DNA of 64,000 nt from the NCBI GenBank assembly GCA_020638055.1, contig JACKJH010000004.1, forward strand, positions 1-64,000, in the 5' to 3' direction. Positions 8,246 to 17,349 of the stretch are shown piece after piece. The notes under the pieces are model-generated. The model saw only the letters and a program-made list of their open reading frames with translations. It was not told the DNA's origin and ran no database searches. This DNA comes from Hyphomicrobiaceae bacterium (GTDB taxonomy: Bacteria; Pseudomonadota; Alphaproteobacteria; Rhizobiales; Hyphomicrobiaceae). The translations under genes and the position numbers were made by a program. Each line of letters begins with the position of its first letter. Positions within the stretch are counted from its first letter, which is position 1.

Positions 8246-10216
8246 TCAGTCAAGCCGCTCGACGTGTTGCAGGCGCCTTCGCAATGCTGCGGCTTCGCGT
8301 GCGGCGTGGGCTTTTTCTTCTGAAGAAAAAATGTGAGGCGCGCGCTCCAGTTCGCCCACCTTGTCCTGCATTTTCATGCGCATGAAGGCACTCGTCGTAT
8401 AGCGTGACCTCGACATGTATTGATTTTGTTTGAGATGCTCGATGAGTGCGAGGTGGTCGTCAACGAGGTCTTCAGCCACTCGGAAGCCATCCAGGTTGAC
8501 AATGGCATGGACACGCCGGCCAGCTTCCTTGCACGCAACCTCAATTACGCGCTTGAGGTCGTCGAGGTCGCTGCGTTTGCGCACGCTCCACCCTTCCAAG
8601 TTGATGAACAACAGGTTGCGGTCTGGGTCGTACTCGATGCGCTCACCAAGTTTCACATTGAATAGATCGTCGGCCAGGTTCATCGGTTCGTCGATGAAAA
8701 TGCGCGGATCCATTTCGACCGGCTTGTTGACGATCGGTTTGAAATCCATATGCGCGATAATGTCCTTATCGATGTCGATGCCTGGAGCGACCTCCACAAG
8801 TTCCAGGCCATCGGGTGTGAGTTCGAAAACGCAGCGTTCGGTGACGTAAATGACGGGCTGGCGTTTTTGTTTGGCGTAGTCACCAGAGAAGGTCGCCTCC
8901 TCGACCTGCTTGACGAACTTGTGCTGGCGACCTTCCTTCACGATGCGCAATTTGCCGTCCTTTACAGCAATCTCCAGTCCGCCTGCGGTGAACGTGCCTG
9001 CGAAAACAACTGCGCGCGCATTTTGCGAAATGTTGATGAAGCCGCCGCAGCCGTTGAGGCGACCGGCAAAGCGGGATGCGTTCACATTGCCGGCTTCGTC
9101 GCATTCGGCCATGCCAAGGCAGGTCATGTCGAGGCCGCCGCCGTCATAGAAATCAAACATCTGGTTTTGGTCGATGATCGAGTGGGCGTTGGCTGACGAG
9201 CCGAAGTTGGAGCCGCCTGCCAGCACGCCGCCAACAGCGCCTGCCTCGGTCGTCATTGTGATATGCTGGGTGACTTTTTCTTCATTGGCGATTGCGGCAA
9301 TACCGTCAGGAGCGCCAACGCCCAGGTTTATGACGCCGTTGGGCGGCAGCTCAAATGCAGCGCGGCGGGCAATGATCTTGCGCTCGTTGAGCGGCATCTT
9401 GGCCATGCCTTCCACCGGCACGCGTACTTCGCCTGAAAGAGCGGGATTGTACATGACGCCATAATTCATGCGGTGCATTTCAGGTGGATCAGCGACGACG
9501 ACGCAATCAACCAGGATGCCGGGCACCTTCACGCTTTTGGGCGGCAGTGAATTGTCGGCGACGATGCGTTCAACCTGGGCAATCACCAGGCCCTTGTTGT
9601 TATGAGCGGCCATCGCCTGGGCCATGGCGTCGAGCGTCAAGGCCTCCTTTTCCATTGTGATATTGCCGAATGGATCCGCGCTGGTGCCACGTATCAGTGC
9701 GACGTCAATACGCGTTGCCGTGTAGAACAGCCATTCCTCGCCTTCAAAATCGACGAGTTTGACCATGTCCTCCTTGGTTTTCTCGTTGACCTTGCCGCCG
9801 CCGTTGCGGGGGTCGACATAGGTATGCAAACCGACCTTTGAAAAAAGTCCGGGCTGTCCGGCTGCACAGGCGCGATAAAGCTGGGATATGACACCTTGTG
9901 GCAGGTTATAGCCGCATATGCGGTTCTCCTTGGCAGCTTGGGCCACGCCAGGCATGCGACCGAAGTTTGCAGCGATTACACGCCGGAGCATTCCATCGTG
10001 ATGAAAGCGGCCGGTTCCCAGGCCCTTGCTGTCGCCGGCACCTGCGCACATGACCAGGGTAAGGTTTTTGGGATGGCCTGTTTCGACAAAGCGCTTCTCA
10101 AGTGCGGCGTGCAGGGCTTCAGGTATGCAGCTTTGCACGAAGCCTGTGGTGGTAATAACGTCGTTGTCGCGGACGAGCGCGATCGCTTCATCGACAGATG
10201 TGATCTTGTTCTTCAT
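8246..10216 (-). CDS. Acyl-CoA:acetate CoA-transferase with C-terminal extension
   Basis: Family I CoA-transferase that moves CoA between short acyl-CoAs and free acids, similar in organisation to YdiF-type enzymes with alpha and beta halves on one chain. The alpha half (about residues 1-270) has the GFVQSC and GGGKVN regions. The beta half begins with NLGVGAPDG, and the catalytic glutamate is seen in TTEAGAVGG (Glu324). The usual core ends near residue 520; about 125 further residues (LLFINLEGWSVRKRSD onwards) form an extra domain I cannot name. With phaZ nearby, a part in PHB or short-chain acid metabolism is possible but only inferred. ATG start at 10216. Transcribed alone. Confidence 0.85.
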   Translation of the reverse strand: MKNKITSVDEAIALVRDNDVITTTGFVQSCIPEALHAALEKRFVETGHPKNLTLVMCAGAGDSKGLGTGRFHHDGMLRRVIAANFGRMPGVAQAAKENRICGYNLPQGVISQLYRACAAGQPGLFSKVGLHTYVDPRNGGGKVNEKTKEDMVKLVDFEGEEWLFYTATRIDVALIRGTSADPFGNITMEKEALTLDAMAQAMAAHNNKGLVIAQVERIVADNSLPPKSVKVPGILVDCVVVADPPEMHRMNYGVMYNPALSGEVRVPVEGMAKMPLNERKIIARRAAFELPPNGVINLGVGAPDGIAAIANEEKVTQHITMTTEAGAVGGVLAGGSNFGSSANAHSIIDQNQMFDFYDGGGLDMTCLGMAECDEAGNVNASRFAGRLNGCGGFINISQNARAVVFAGTFTAGGLEIAVKDGKLRIVKEGRQHKFVKQVEEATFSGDYAKQKRQPVIYVTERCVFELTPDGLELVEVAPGIDIDKDIIAHMDFKPIVNKPVEMDPRIFIDEPMNLADDLFNVKLGERIEYDPDRNLLFINLEGWSVRKRSDLDDLKRVIEVACKEAGRRVHAIVNLDGFRVAEDLVDDHLALIEHLKQNQYMSRSRYTTSAFMRMKMQDKVGELERAPHIFSSEEKAHAAREAAALRRRLQHVERLD

Positions 10217-10448
10217 GTGATGGGCGTTTCCCTGGTGTCTCCGTTGGCAGTCGTGCCTTTGGCTGGTATGCCAGACAAGGCCAACACTGCGGAGCGTTCT
10301 TGTTTATTCAGGGTGTAAGCGTAGCCGACTGGACGGGACCGGCGCAACGGTCATTCGCATCTTGCTGCGTTGCGGCATCCGGTTGAGCGGCGTCGTCGTC
10401 ACGGCGGTTGCGCTCAAGGGAGACGTTGCGTTGTCGTTCCAGAGCGTT

Positions 10449-11264
10449 TTAGGAGCGCTTTATTGTCTTGGGGCCGTAACGGTGAAGGTCCATGCCGTAG
10501 ATCTGGAGCCATTGGCGCGCTTCATCCATCTGCGGCATCGTGCGACGCACGAGCGCCCAAAAGTTTGGTCCGTGGTTCATTTCCTTGAGGTGCGCGACTT
10601 CGTGGGCGGCGACGTAGTCGAGAATCAGCGGTGGCGCAAGCACAAGACGCCAAGAGAAGGAGAGCGTGCCGGTGGTCGAACATGAACCCCATCGGCTGGA
10701 CTGATCCCGCACCGTAATTCTTTTCGCTTTGAGGCCAAGGTTGCGGGTGTGATGCATCACCCTTTGATCAAGATCGCGGCGTGCCTCTTCCAGCAGCCAA
10801 TCGGTGAGCCGACGCGGTGCGTTTTCTATTGGTCCGGCAACTTCCAGCGCGCCATAGGTTTTGGTTGCGCCATCCTTGTTTGGCGCGGTATCGCCTTGAA
10901 CAGGGTGAGGCGCACATGCCCGGTGGCGGGGAGAGACGCGAAGGCCGCGTTGACGCCGGTCAGTGAATTGCAACGTATAGGGTTCACCGCGCAACGGGAT
11001 GACCGCGCCATTCTCGAACTCGATTGGTTCAGGTATTGAGCCCAGACGTTCGCGCACCCAATCGATATTGCGGTGAAGAAAAGATCCCGCCTCGACCAAA
11101 TCGCATTGCATTGGTACCGTAACAATAACGGCGCGGCGGGTTTGCGAGATTCGTAGTGTCAGGCGGCGAGCTGCTGGATGGTGTCGAACTTCGACATCTG
11201 CGCCAAGATCGGAAAGAGCTGGTGTGTCAAGTTTAGACGGCGCGGTCGCCCCCGCTTTTGCCAT
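10449..11264 (-). CDS. YgjP-type (DUF45) zinc metallohydrolase
   Basis: M48/YgjP-like metal-dependent hydrolase, cytoplasmic. The C-terminal region shows the motif set of the family: SRWGSCS, then HEVAH as zinc-binding HExxH, then the third ligand in NHGPNFW. The N-terminal part (VRHHPAARRLTLRIS) matches the start of such proteins, and a variable insert of about 40 residues follows near residue 100. ATG at 11264 is chosen over the upstream start at 11390 because CAGGAAAC lies before it and the upstream residues are not family-like. The substrate is not known for this family in general. Confidence 0.85.
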   Translation of the reverse strand: MAKAGATAPSKLDTPALSDLGADVEVRHHPAARRLTLRISQTRRAVIVTVPMQCDLVEAGSFLHRNIDWVRERLGSIPEPIEFENGAVIPLRGEPYTLQFTDRRQRGLRVSPRHRACAPHPVQGDTAPNKDGATKTYGALEVAGPIENAPRRLTDWLLEEARRDLDQRVMHHTRNLGLKAKRITVRDQSSRWGSCSTTGTLSFSWRLVLAPPLILDYVAAHEVAHLKEMNHGPNFWALVRRTMPQMDEARQWLQIYGMDLHRYGPKTIKRS

Positions 11265-11625
11265 CGAGGTGTTTCCTGTCGCGTCGAGACAATTGCTAGA
11301 AATGTCTCTTTTGATTTCCCAGATATCGCGAGACTTGAACGGCCCAGACTTAAGACCCGTCGCCCCGCCGAAGCGGGCGGTGTACGTCACCGTGATGCGG
11401 ATGCTAGAGCCAAGGTATCGCGACCCCCAAAATAGGACTACAAGTTCGGCGTGCGTTCGGCCAGCACCAAATTGGCATCTCTATCCCAACACGCGGGACA
11501 TGTGGCGGTTTCGCCCCATGAAAAGGCTTGCGCATGCACTCGTGCCAACGGCTACAGAAATTGCAGCATTTGAGCCTATGGAAAATCCTGTGAAAAAGAC
11601 GGGGCGTATTGTCAGAGCGTTGTCG
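11265..11625. other. Intergenic gap, nothing recognised
   Basis: The 361 bases upstream of the YgjP-like gene and downstream of phaZ. Open frames run across on the plus strand, one ending inside the antisense of phaZ, but none has a ribosome site or a recognisable product. Both flanking genes are on the minus strand, so this should contain the promoter for the YgjP-like gene and the terminator of phaZ; neither is obvious by eye. Confidence 0.4.
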
Positions 11626-13035
11626 TTACTTCGGTGTGGACAGGTTTTCAGTTGCCGCTCGTGAAAACGTGAAGGCAGCAGCGGAAGGCTCCTGTGCGAC
11701 GTTGATTTGTCGTGTATCGACAGGCGTTACTTTGGCGTCCGGCGCGTGTGCAACCATTGCAACCGAAGAGCGAAGTGGCTCTGCAACGGGTATGGTTTCG
11801 TTGCGCGGATCGAATGTGCGGATGAACTGAGCTATTCTTGGTGCGATATCGCTTTTGAATCGCGATCCATTGAAAATACCATAGTGACCAACGCCCGGGC
11901 ATTCATAGTGCCGCTTCATTTCGGTTGGTACGTTAGCGGCTAAATCAAGTGCTGCGCGGCATTGCCCCAAGCCGGTGATGTCATCTTTCTCACCCTCGAT
12001 CGTCATGATTGCAACGCGGCGCACCTCTGCGAGGTCGAGACGTTGTCCGCGATGAACGAATTCACCTTTTGGCAATGCGTGCCGCACGAATACCGTGTCG
12101 ATCGTTTGCAGGTAAAATTCGGCGGTCAGGTCCATCACCGCAAGATATTCATCATAAAAGTCGCGGTGCTTTTCGGCGCTGTCGCCATCGCCGTGCACGA
12201 GATGCAGGAACAGGTCCTTGTGGGCCGTCAGATGACGGTCGAGATTCATGGTCATGAAGCCGGTGAGTTGAAGAAAACCGGGATACACGGCACGCCCATA
12301 TCCAATCGCCGGCCACGGAACAGTCGTGATCACGTTGTTGCGGAACCACGCCGTTCCCTTCTCTTCGGCAAGTCGGTTAACCTCGGTGGGATTGATACGG
12401 GTATCCACCGGTCCGCCAGCCATAATAACGCTGTGCGGCACGCACGGATCGTTATTGCGCTCCATTAGCGCTATCGCGGCAAGGACCGGCACCGAGGGCT
12501 GGCACACGGCGAAAACGTGAACGTCGCCATCAAGATGGCGCAGCATGTCGCGGATATAGTCGATGTAGTCATCAAGATCGAAGCGACCGGCAATCAACGG
12601 AACGTCTCGTGGGTCCTGCCAATCGGTGATGTAGACTTCGTGGTCGGGTAGCAGCGCTTCAACCGTGCCGCGCAAAAGGGTTGCGTAGTGACCTGACATC
12701 GGTGCGACGAGCAAAACTCTCGGGTCGCGACGGGTGCGATGGCGCGGCAGATCGCGCACGAAATGCACGAGGTTGCAGAAGGGTTTGTGCCATACGACTT
12801 CTTCGCGAACGTTCACCTGGCGTGCATCGGTGACCGTTGAAGCCAAATTGAAGGCAGGCTTTGCATAGCGTCGGGTGGTTCGTTCAAATACTTCGCAGGC
12901 AGCGGCTGCTTGCCGTCCAATGTGCGTATGCGTGAGCGGATTAAAGGGGCTGTTGAACAGAAGCTTGCAATTGTTGGCAGCCAGGCGGGCAGGCTTTACG
13001 GCCACATGGCCAAATTCATACCAATGGTAGAGCAC
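11626..13035 (-). CDS. phaZ: Intracellular poly(3-hydroxybutyrate) depolymerase
   Basis: Degrades intracellular PHB granules. The opening GTG-LYHWYEFGH, the alpha/beta hydrolase core, and the nucleophile motif VCQPS with Cys178 in place of the usual lipase-box serine are characteristic of the PhaZ group first described in Ralstonia. A candidate acid (EGEKDDITG) and the C-terminal histidine in GVGHYGIFNG complete a triad. The length is 469 residues; about 50 residues after IRTFDPRNE are a non-conserved tail. GTG at 13035 follows GGGGAGCTC, a good ribosome site. The gene implies that the organism stores PHB; no synthase is in the window. Confidence 0.92.
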   Translation of the reverse strand: MLYHWYEFGHVAVKPARLAANNCKLLFNSPFNPLTHTHIGRQAAAACEVFERTTRRYAKPAFNLASTVTDARQVNVREEVVWHKPFCNLVHFVRDLPRHRTRRDPRVLLVAPMSGHYATLLRGTVEALLPDHEVYITDWQDPRDVPLIAGRFDLDDYIDYIRDMLRHLDGDVHVFAVCQPSVPVLAAIALMERNNDPCVPHSVIMAGGPVDTRINPTEVNRLAEEKGTAWFRNNVITTVPWPAIGYGRAVYPGFLQLTGFMTMNLDRHLTAHKDLFLHLVHGDGDSAEKHRDFYDEYLAVMDLTAEFYLQTIDTVFVRHALPKGEFVHRGQRLDLAEVRRVAIMTIEGEKDDITGLGQCRAALDLAANVPTEMKRHYECPGVGHYGIFNGSRFKSDIAPRIAQFIRTFDPRNETIPVAEPLRSSVAMVAHAPDAKVTPVDTRQINVAQEPSAAAFTFSRAATENLSTPK

Positions 13036-13222
13036 GAGCTCCCCCGCTGAGTTGTTATCCCTGTAGAATTACCGAAAACCCAACCCAACAAAGTGCCACC
13101 AATCGGCAAATCGGCACGGCAATGACCGGCCAAAATGGCAGGCTCAGTGCACGAAGAATTTGCGCACTGCGAAAGGCAGTCAGGCTGCACTGATTCGTGA
13201 AGCCCTCAAAGTTCGAAATGAA

Positions 13223-13957
13223 TCAAAGAGCTTGTTGAAGCCAATTCGCCACAGCCGTGGGGTCAGTTGGCAGCGTGCGGTGCGACATGAACGCGCCATT
13301 CTCATCAATCAGGTATGCGATGACGGCGTCGCCTGGCGGCCATCCTTTGGCGTTCGATTTTGTTACAGCTCTTGACGCGATCACGGCGGGAACGAGGTAA
13401 GCGCTGGCCAGATCGTCGATCTGTTTTGTAGTTCCGGTCAACGCGGTCCATTCACCTCCGATCTGGGCAAGTGCCGCTGACATGCGCTCAGGTGTGTCAT
13501 GGACGGGGTCGGTTGTGATCCAGAGAAATGCGATGGAGCGGGCGGCTGGACCGATAACACGTCTTGCTTCGTTTAAAACCTGCAATGCCGAGAACGTCTG
13601 TGTTCTTTGCGAAAGTGGCGAGAAGATCATCAGCATCTTTGTGCCGGCATAGTCCGAACTGGCGCGCGCTTTCCCGTTTTGGTCGATGAGTTTGAATGGT
13701 GCGCCAATTTTTCCTGGGCCGATTTCGGCAAAGGATTTTTCCGATCTTGCCAAATTGACGAGGTCTGACTTGCGGTTGATCTCGTTGGTTATGATCAGCG
13801 CGCCGGCACCTGCGGCCACGATGAGGAACGCCCCTGTAATTATCAAGGCGCGAATACCTGCACGGGCGTGCTTTCGTGGCGTATTGCGGGTGGTTAATGG
13901 GTGCAACTGGGGCATGGGGGCAGCAATGTAAGAGTGTGGAGTGCGCGTCAAGGCCAC
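13223..13957 (-). CDS. Degenerate SCO1/SenC (PrrC)-like protein
   Basis: Membrane-anchored thioredoxin-fold protein: a membrane segment near residues 36-58, then a periplasmic domain beginning GAPFKLIDQNG. The SCO signature region ITTDPVHDTPERM is well kept. The copper-binding CxxxC of SCO proteins is absent: the equivalent stretch reads IFSPLSQRTQ, with Ser and Gln at the cysteine positions. The histidine normally found before the YLID strand is also replaced (PPGDAVIAYLID). It should therefore not act as a standard copper chaperone or thiol reductase. It is divergently placed 250 bases from regB; in Rhodobacter the related senC/prrC lies inside the regB-regA locus. ATG at 13915 is an alternative start. 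Confidence 0.78.
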   Translation of the reverse strand: MALTRTPHSYIAAPMPQLHPLTTRNTPRKHARAGIRALIITGAFLIVAAGAGALIITNEINRKSDLVNLARSEKSFAEIGPGKIGAPFKLIDQNGKARASSDYAGTKMLMIFSPLSQRTQTFSALQVLNEARRVIGPAARSIAFLWITTDPVHDTPERMSAALAQIGGEWTALTGTTKQIDDLASAYLVPAVIASRAVTKSNAKGWPPGDAVIAYLIDENGAFMSHRTLPTDPTAVANWLQQAL

Positions 13958-14115
13958 AGATCCTCATCCAGGGCTGGTTGGGTTGTTATTTTGCCGCGGC
14001 TGAATTGCGATGGGGGTTTTGAGCAGGTTTCTCCGGTTTCGGTGCGCCAGCCATTCCCAAAAGCCTTTTGTTATGGCGTAGCGTTTATCAATATAGGTGT
14101 TTCGTGTCTGGACTT

Positions 14116-14168
14116 TAGCCCGCCTTTCTCACGATGACGGCCGTGCCCTCGTGAGTAAGGCCGGCTAG
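14116..14168. repeat. CCCGCCTTTCTCACGA palindrome (copy 1)
   Basis: Arms TAGCCCGCCTTTCTCACGA and TCGTGAGTAAGGCCGGCTA flank TGACGGCCGTGCCC. The same element recurs at 24768-24820, 31257-31332 and 61201-61258. Here it lies within the divergent promoter region between the SCO-like gene and regB. Confidence 0.75.
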
Positions 14169-14205
14169 GTATGAGGCGTTTGTTTGGCTTGTTAATTCGT
14201 TCGCT

Positions 14206-15630
14206 GTGGCTATCGTGCGGTCGGCCAAACTTCAGGCCATGACATCAAATGGGCATTTCGATCAGGACCACAGCGTGTTTTCCAGTGATACACTTAGACG
14301 CCAACGCGAAGCCTGGAGCGCTGACAGCCGGCTCCGGTTGCAGACAATTGTCTGGCTCAGGTGGATAGCCGTCCTGGGGCAACTTACTGCGGTATTGGTG
14401 GTCTGGCTATTTTTGCAGTTTCCCATGCCGGTCGGTTACTGCCTCGGGTTCGTGGCGCTGTCGGCGTGGGTGAATGTGGCGTTGTCGGTCAAATATCCAG
14501 CGCGGCACCGCTTTTCGGTGGGCACTGCAACCGCACTGCTCGCCTATGACCTGCTGCAACTCACAGTTCTACTCTACCTCACTGGCGGGTTGCAGAATCC
14601 TTTTGCTATGCTGCTCTTGGCGCCGGTGACCGTATCTGCTGCCACCCTGCCAGCGGCGAGCACCATCATGTTAGGCCTGATCGCGCTGGCCGCCGCGGTT
14701 TTGCTGATCTACTTCTATTGGCCGCTGCCCTGGTACTACGGCATGCGTTACGTGATGCCGTTGCCCTACAAGATCGGCGTGCTGGCCGCGGTGGGTGCTG
14801 GAATCGTTTTCATAGCGTTTTATGTCTGGCGTTTGGCGCGAGAGGCTGAACTGATGTCGCACGCGCTTGCGGCAACTGAACAGATCCTGGCGCGGGAGCA
14901 AAAGCTGCATGCGCTTGATGGCTTGGCGGCGGCTGCCGCGCATGAACTTGGCACCCCACTTTCGACCATAACGCTGGTCACGTCCGAGCTGTTGCGGGAA
15001 CTCAAGAGTACGCCGCATGGTGAGGATCTGGTGCTCTTGAGGGATCAGGCGGCCCGATGTCGGGAGATTTTGCAAAAGCTGACGCGGACGCCTGGCGAGC
15101 AGGACGATTGGTATGCGCGGCTGACGCTGCGGGAACTGGTTGACGAAGCGTCTCAAGCGTATCGGTGCGGACCGACTGTGGTGACGGTTGAGGCGGGTCC
15201 CGACACGCTGGCATCCGGCACCGGCGTGCTCGAACCGATTGTCGTCAGGCGTCCCGGCCTCATCTATGGCCTGGGAAATCTCATCGAGAACGCCGTCGAC
15301 TATGCTGAAAGAGGCGTGGCGATAGATGCGCGTTGGTCGCAGACTACCGTTTCCATCTCTATTGCTGACGATGGTCCCGGGTTTGCTCCTGAACTTATTG
15401 AAACACTCGGAGAGCCCTATATCTCGACGCGACGCCAGAATGCTCTAAAGCAGCAACGTTCGCGTGCAGGTGGGCTCGGGCTGGGATTTTTCATCGCCAA
15501 GACATTGCTTGAGCGGTCAGGTGCGCAGATCTCCCTGGAGAACCGTCAGAAGCCGGAACATGGTGCGATCGTTACGGTTAGCTGGCCACGCGATTCGTTT
15601 GAACGGCAGGACGCAAATGCGACGGCATGA
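14206..15630 (+). CDS. regB: Redox sensor histidine kinase RegB/ActS/PrrB
   Basis: Membrane sensor kinase of the global redox system. Six membrane segments occupy about residues 46-210. Within them is the family-specific motif GGLQNPF (127-133), known as the quinone-sensing site of RegB. The H-box is AAAAHELGTPLS with His246 as the phosphorylated residue, and the redox-active cysteine of RegB is present as Cys285 in QAARCREIL. The ATPase domain shows NLIENAVDYA, DDGPGF and GLGLGFFIAK. GTG at 14206 is used; ATG at 14239 is an alternative giving 463 residues. Followed 160 bases later by its response regulator. Confidence 0.93.
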   Translation: MAIVRSAKLQAMTSNGHFDQDHSVFSSDTLRRQREAWSADSRLRLQTIVWLRWIAVLGQLTAVLVVWLFLQFPMPVGYCLGFVALSAWVNVALSVKYPARHRFSVGTATALLAYDLLQLTVLLYLTGGLQNPFAMLLLAPVTVSAATLPAASTIMLGLIALAAAVLLIYFYWPLPWYYGMRYVMPLPYKIGVLAAVGAGIVFIAFYVWRLAREAELMSHALAATEQILAREQKLHALDGLAAAAAHELGTPLSTITLVTSELLRELKSTPHGEDLVLLRDQAARCREILQKLTRTPGEQDDWYARLTLRELVDEASQAYRCGPTVVTVEAGPDTLASGTGVLEPIVVRRPGLIYGLGNLIENAVDYAERGVAIDARWSQTTVSISIADDGPGFAPELIETLGEPYISTRRQNALKQQRSRAGGLGLGFFIAKTLLERSGAQISLENRQKPEHGAIVTVSWPRDSFERQDANATA

Positions 15631-15789
15631 GCGTGCGAATTGAATTGGGAATTGCCGCGTTTTAGAACCGGCGCTCGGCTCGACAAGGTTAATTTTTGGT
15701 CGTAGCCCAATTTTTCGGCCGTTAAGGGCGGAAACGCTTGGCTCTCATGCAGGAGCAGCTATATAACTGCCCACCCGGGAGGACGAATT

Positions 15790-16353
15790 GTGACTGAAGA
15801 TCTTTCTTTTCGCCAGGACGAGCTGCCCGAGGACAGGTCGCTCGTCATCGTCGATGATGACAAGGCATTTTTGCAGCGGCTGCTTCGGGCGATGGAAGGG
15901 CGCGGGTTTGATGTCCGTGCCGCGGCGTCCGTACAAGAAGGGCTTGATCTCATACGCCAGCTTGCACCGGCATTTGCCGTTGTTGACATGCGACTTGAAG
16001 ATGGCAATGGGCTTGACGTTCTTGCAGAACTGGGCCGGCTCAGGCCCAACGCGCGTGCGATCATCTTAACCGGCTACGGGAATATAGCCACCGCTGTTAC
16101 AGCGGTGAAGCTTGGTGCCGTTGATTACCTGGCCAAGCCTGCAGACGCCGATGAAATTACGGACGCGTTGCTTGCACCGGCCAACTCAAAGGCGCCACCG
16201 CCGGAGAACCCCATGTCGGCGGACCGGGTGCGTTGGGAGCATATCCAACGCGTTTATGAGCTGTGCAACCGCAACGTTTCGGAAACAGCACGGCGTCTGA
16301 ATATGCACAGGCGTACATTGCAGCGGATTTTGGCAAAGCGCGCGCCGAAGTAG
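15790..16353 (+). CDS. regA: Redox response regulator RegA/ActR/PrrA
   Basis: Partner of the preceding kinase; controls respiration, carbon and nitrogen metabolism genes in relatives. The receiver domain (residues 16-130) has the acidic pair DDD, phospho-acceptor Asp66 in VVDMRLEDG and the Lys in YLAKPAD. The C-terminal Fis-type helix-turn-helix is the highly conserved RegA form NVSETARRLNMHRRTLQRI. Length 187 is normal. GTG at 15790 follows GGGAGGACGAATT, a good ribosome site. The 159 bases between regB and regA could hold an internal promoter. Confidence 0.95.
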   Translation: MTEDLSFRQDELPEDRSLVIVDDDKAFLQRLLRAMEGRGFDVRAAASVQEGLDLIRQLAPAFAVVDMRLEDGNGLDVLAELGRLRPNARAIILTGYGNIATAVTAVKLGAVDYLAKPADADEITDALLAPANSKAPPPENPMSADRVRWEHIQRVYELCNRNVSETARRLNMHRRTLQRILAKRAPK

Positions 16354-16458
16354 CTCAACCCTATTGCTGCATCCGATCGTCCCTTGCCATTTTGCGACTT
16401 CGCAATTTGAAGAAATCCGCATGTGTGCGTGATTTTGGTGGCGGGAAGTGATGCATTT

Positions 16459-16974
16459 TCAATCAAGCTTATTTTGAAGTGCAACACCTGGGTCCAGTGC
16501 ATAGGCAAGTCGAAGGGCTGCGGCGCGTGCGAACGAGAGCTGCATGCTGCGGCGGCGCGCTGGTGCCAGTGGCTGGCGTTCGGGCATTCGAATGATTTCG
16601 CCACCGTAGCGGTCAGCCAGGATCAAGCCGGTTTGTGCTGGAAGGATCGCTGTGGGAAAGTCTGGCGCAACGGCGAAAAGCACGCAATCAGCATAGTCCC
16701 AGTACTCGGGCCATTTTTGGTCGGCGCGGAAGTCCTCCAGGGATGATTTGATCTCGATGATCCAGATGTCGCCTTTGGGTGTCAGTGACACCATATCGGC
16801 GCGGCGACCATTGGCAAGTGACAGCTCGGCGATGTGGGCGTTCCCCAAACGCCGCAGCATACGGCCAACGCCACGCGCTATTGCCCGGGCGGGGTCCGAT
16901 TGGCGGCCATCAGCCAGTGCGGCATTAAGAGCACGCAATGCTTCTGGATCGATCGGATCAGTGGGGTTGGTCAT
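16459..16974 (-). CDS. mmcB: MmcB-family DNA repair protein
   Basis: Alphaproteobacterial MmcB-like protein, a small PD-(D/E)xK-type nuclease-fold protein linked in Caulobacter to the damage response. Diagnostic stretches are GNAHIAELSLANGRRADM and the active-site-like IWIIEIKSSLEDFRADQKW, where Asp, Glu and Lys of the nuclease signature can be seen (RADMVSL ... EIKSS). 171 residues. The gene is convergent with regA and lies next to the composite repeat. ATG start at 16974. Confidence 0.85.
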   Translation of the reverse strand: MTNPTDPIDPEALRALNAALADGRQSDPARAIARGVGRMLRRLGNAHIAELSLANGRRADMVSLTPKGDIWIIEIKSSLEDFRADQKWPEYWDYADCVLFAVAPDFPTAILPAQTGLILADRYGGEIIRMPERQPLAPARRRSMQLSFARAAALRLAYALDPGVALQNKLD

Positions 16975-17046
16975 GCTAACGCCATTACGGGGTGGAAATG
17001 GAATGCACAGCGTGCAATTTGGTTGCTGGATTTTGCGGTGGCCACT

Positions 17047-17213
17047 CTAGTGGCCTGTCGCGCCAAAATTGAAACATAGCCGCAACCGCATACAATTTTG
17101 GCGCGACATGAAGGCCACTAGCAAAATCATTGGCTTAGTGTGGTGTTTTTCGCGCCTTAGTTCGTACCCAGTGTGCCGCAACATCGATCAACTAAGGCGC
17201 GACGCCAAACTAG
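17047..17213 (+). repeat. 167-bp composite palindromic element, copy 1 (A then B)
   Basis: Palindrome A (17047-17121) has arms CTAGTGGCCTGTCGCGCCAA and the matching TTGGCGCGAC...GGCCACTAG around a loop reading TAGCCGCAACCGCATA. A 13-base linker CAAAATCATTGGC follows, then palindrome B (17135-17213), with arms on CGCGCCTTAGTT and AACTAAGGCGCG. Both ends finish in CTAG. The identical arrangement, also 167 bp, occurs inverted at 55983-56149. The 375-base gap between mmcB and the Lon-like gene holds little else. Confidence 0.88.
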
Positions 17214-17349
17214 CAAAATTCCTGGTGCGGTATCTTCACACGGATTTTCGGTTGCGTTCATAGGGTGTGATTGGATGATGTTCTAACTCTGATCCACGCT
17301 ACGTTTCAGCCAAATCCGCTCTCAGAGCTGGTTCATTATTCCGGATGCC

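Noticed and set aside
10449..11390. YgjP-like gene starting at 11390
   Set aside because: The first 42 residues lack family similarity, and a good ribosome site stands before ATG 11264.
13223..13957. Normal SCO1 copper chaperone
   Set aside because: CxxxC and the ligand histidine are absent, so the usual function cannot be assigned.
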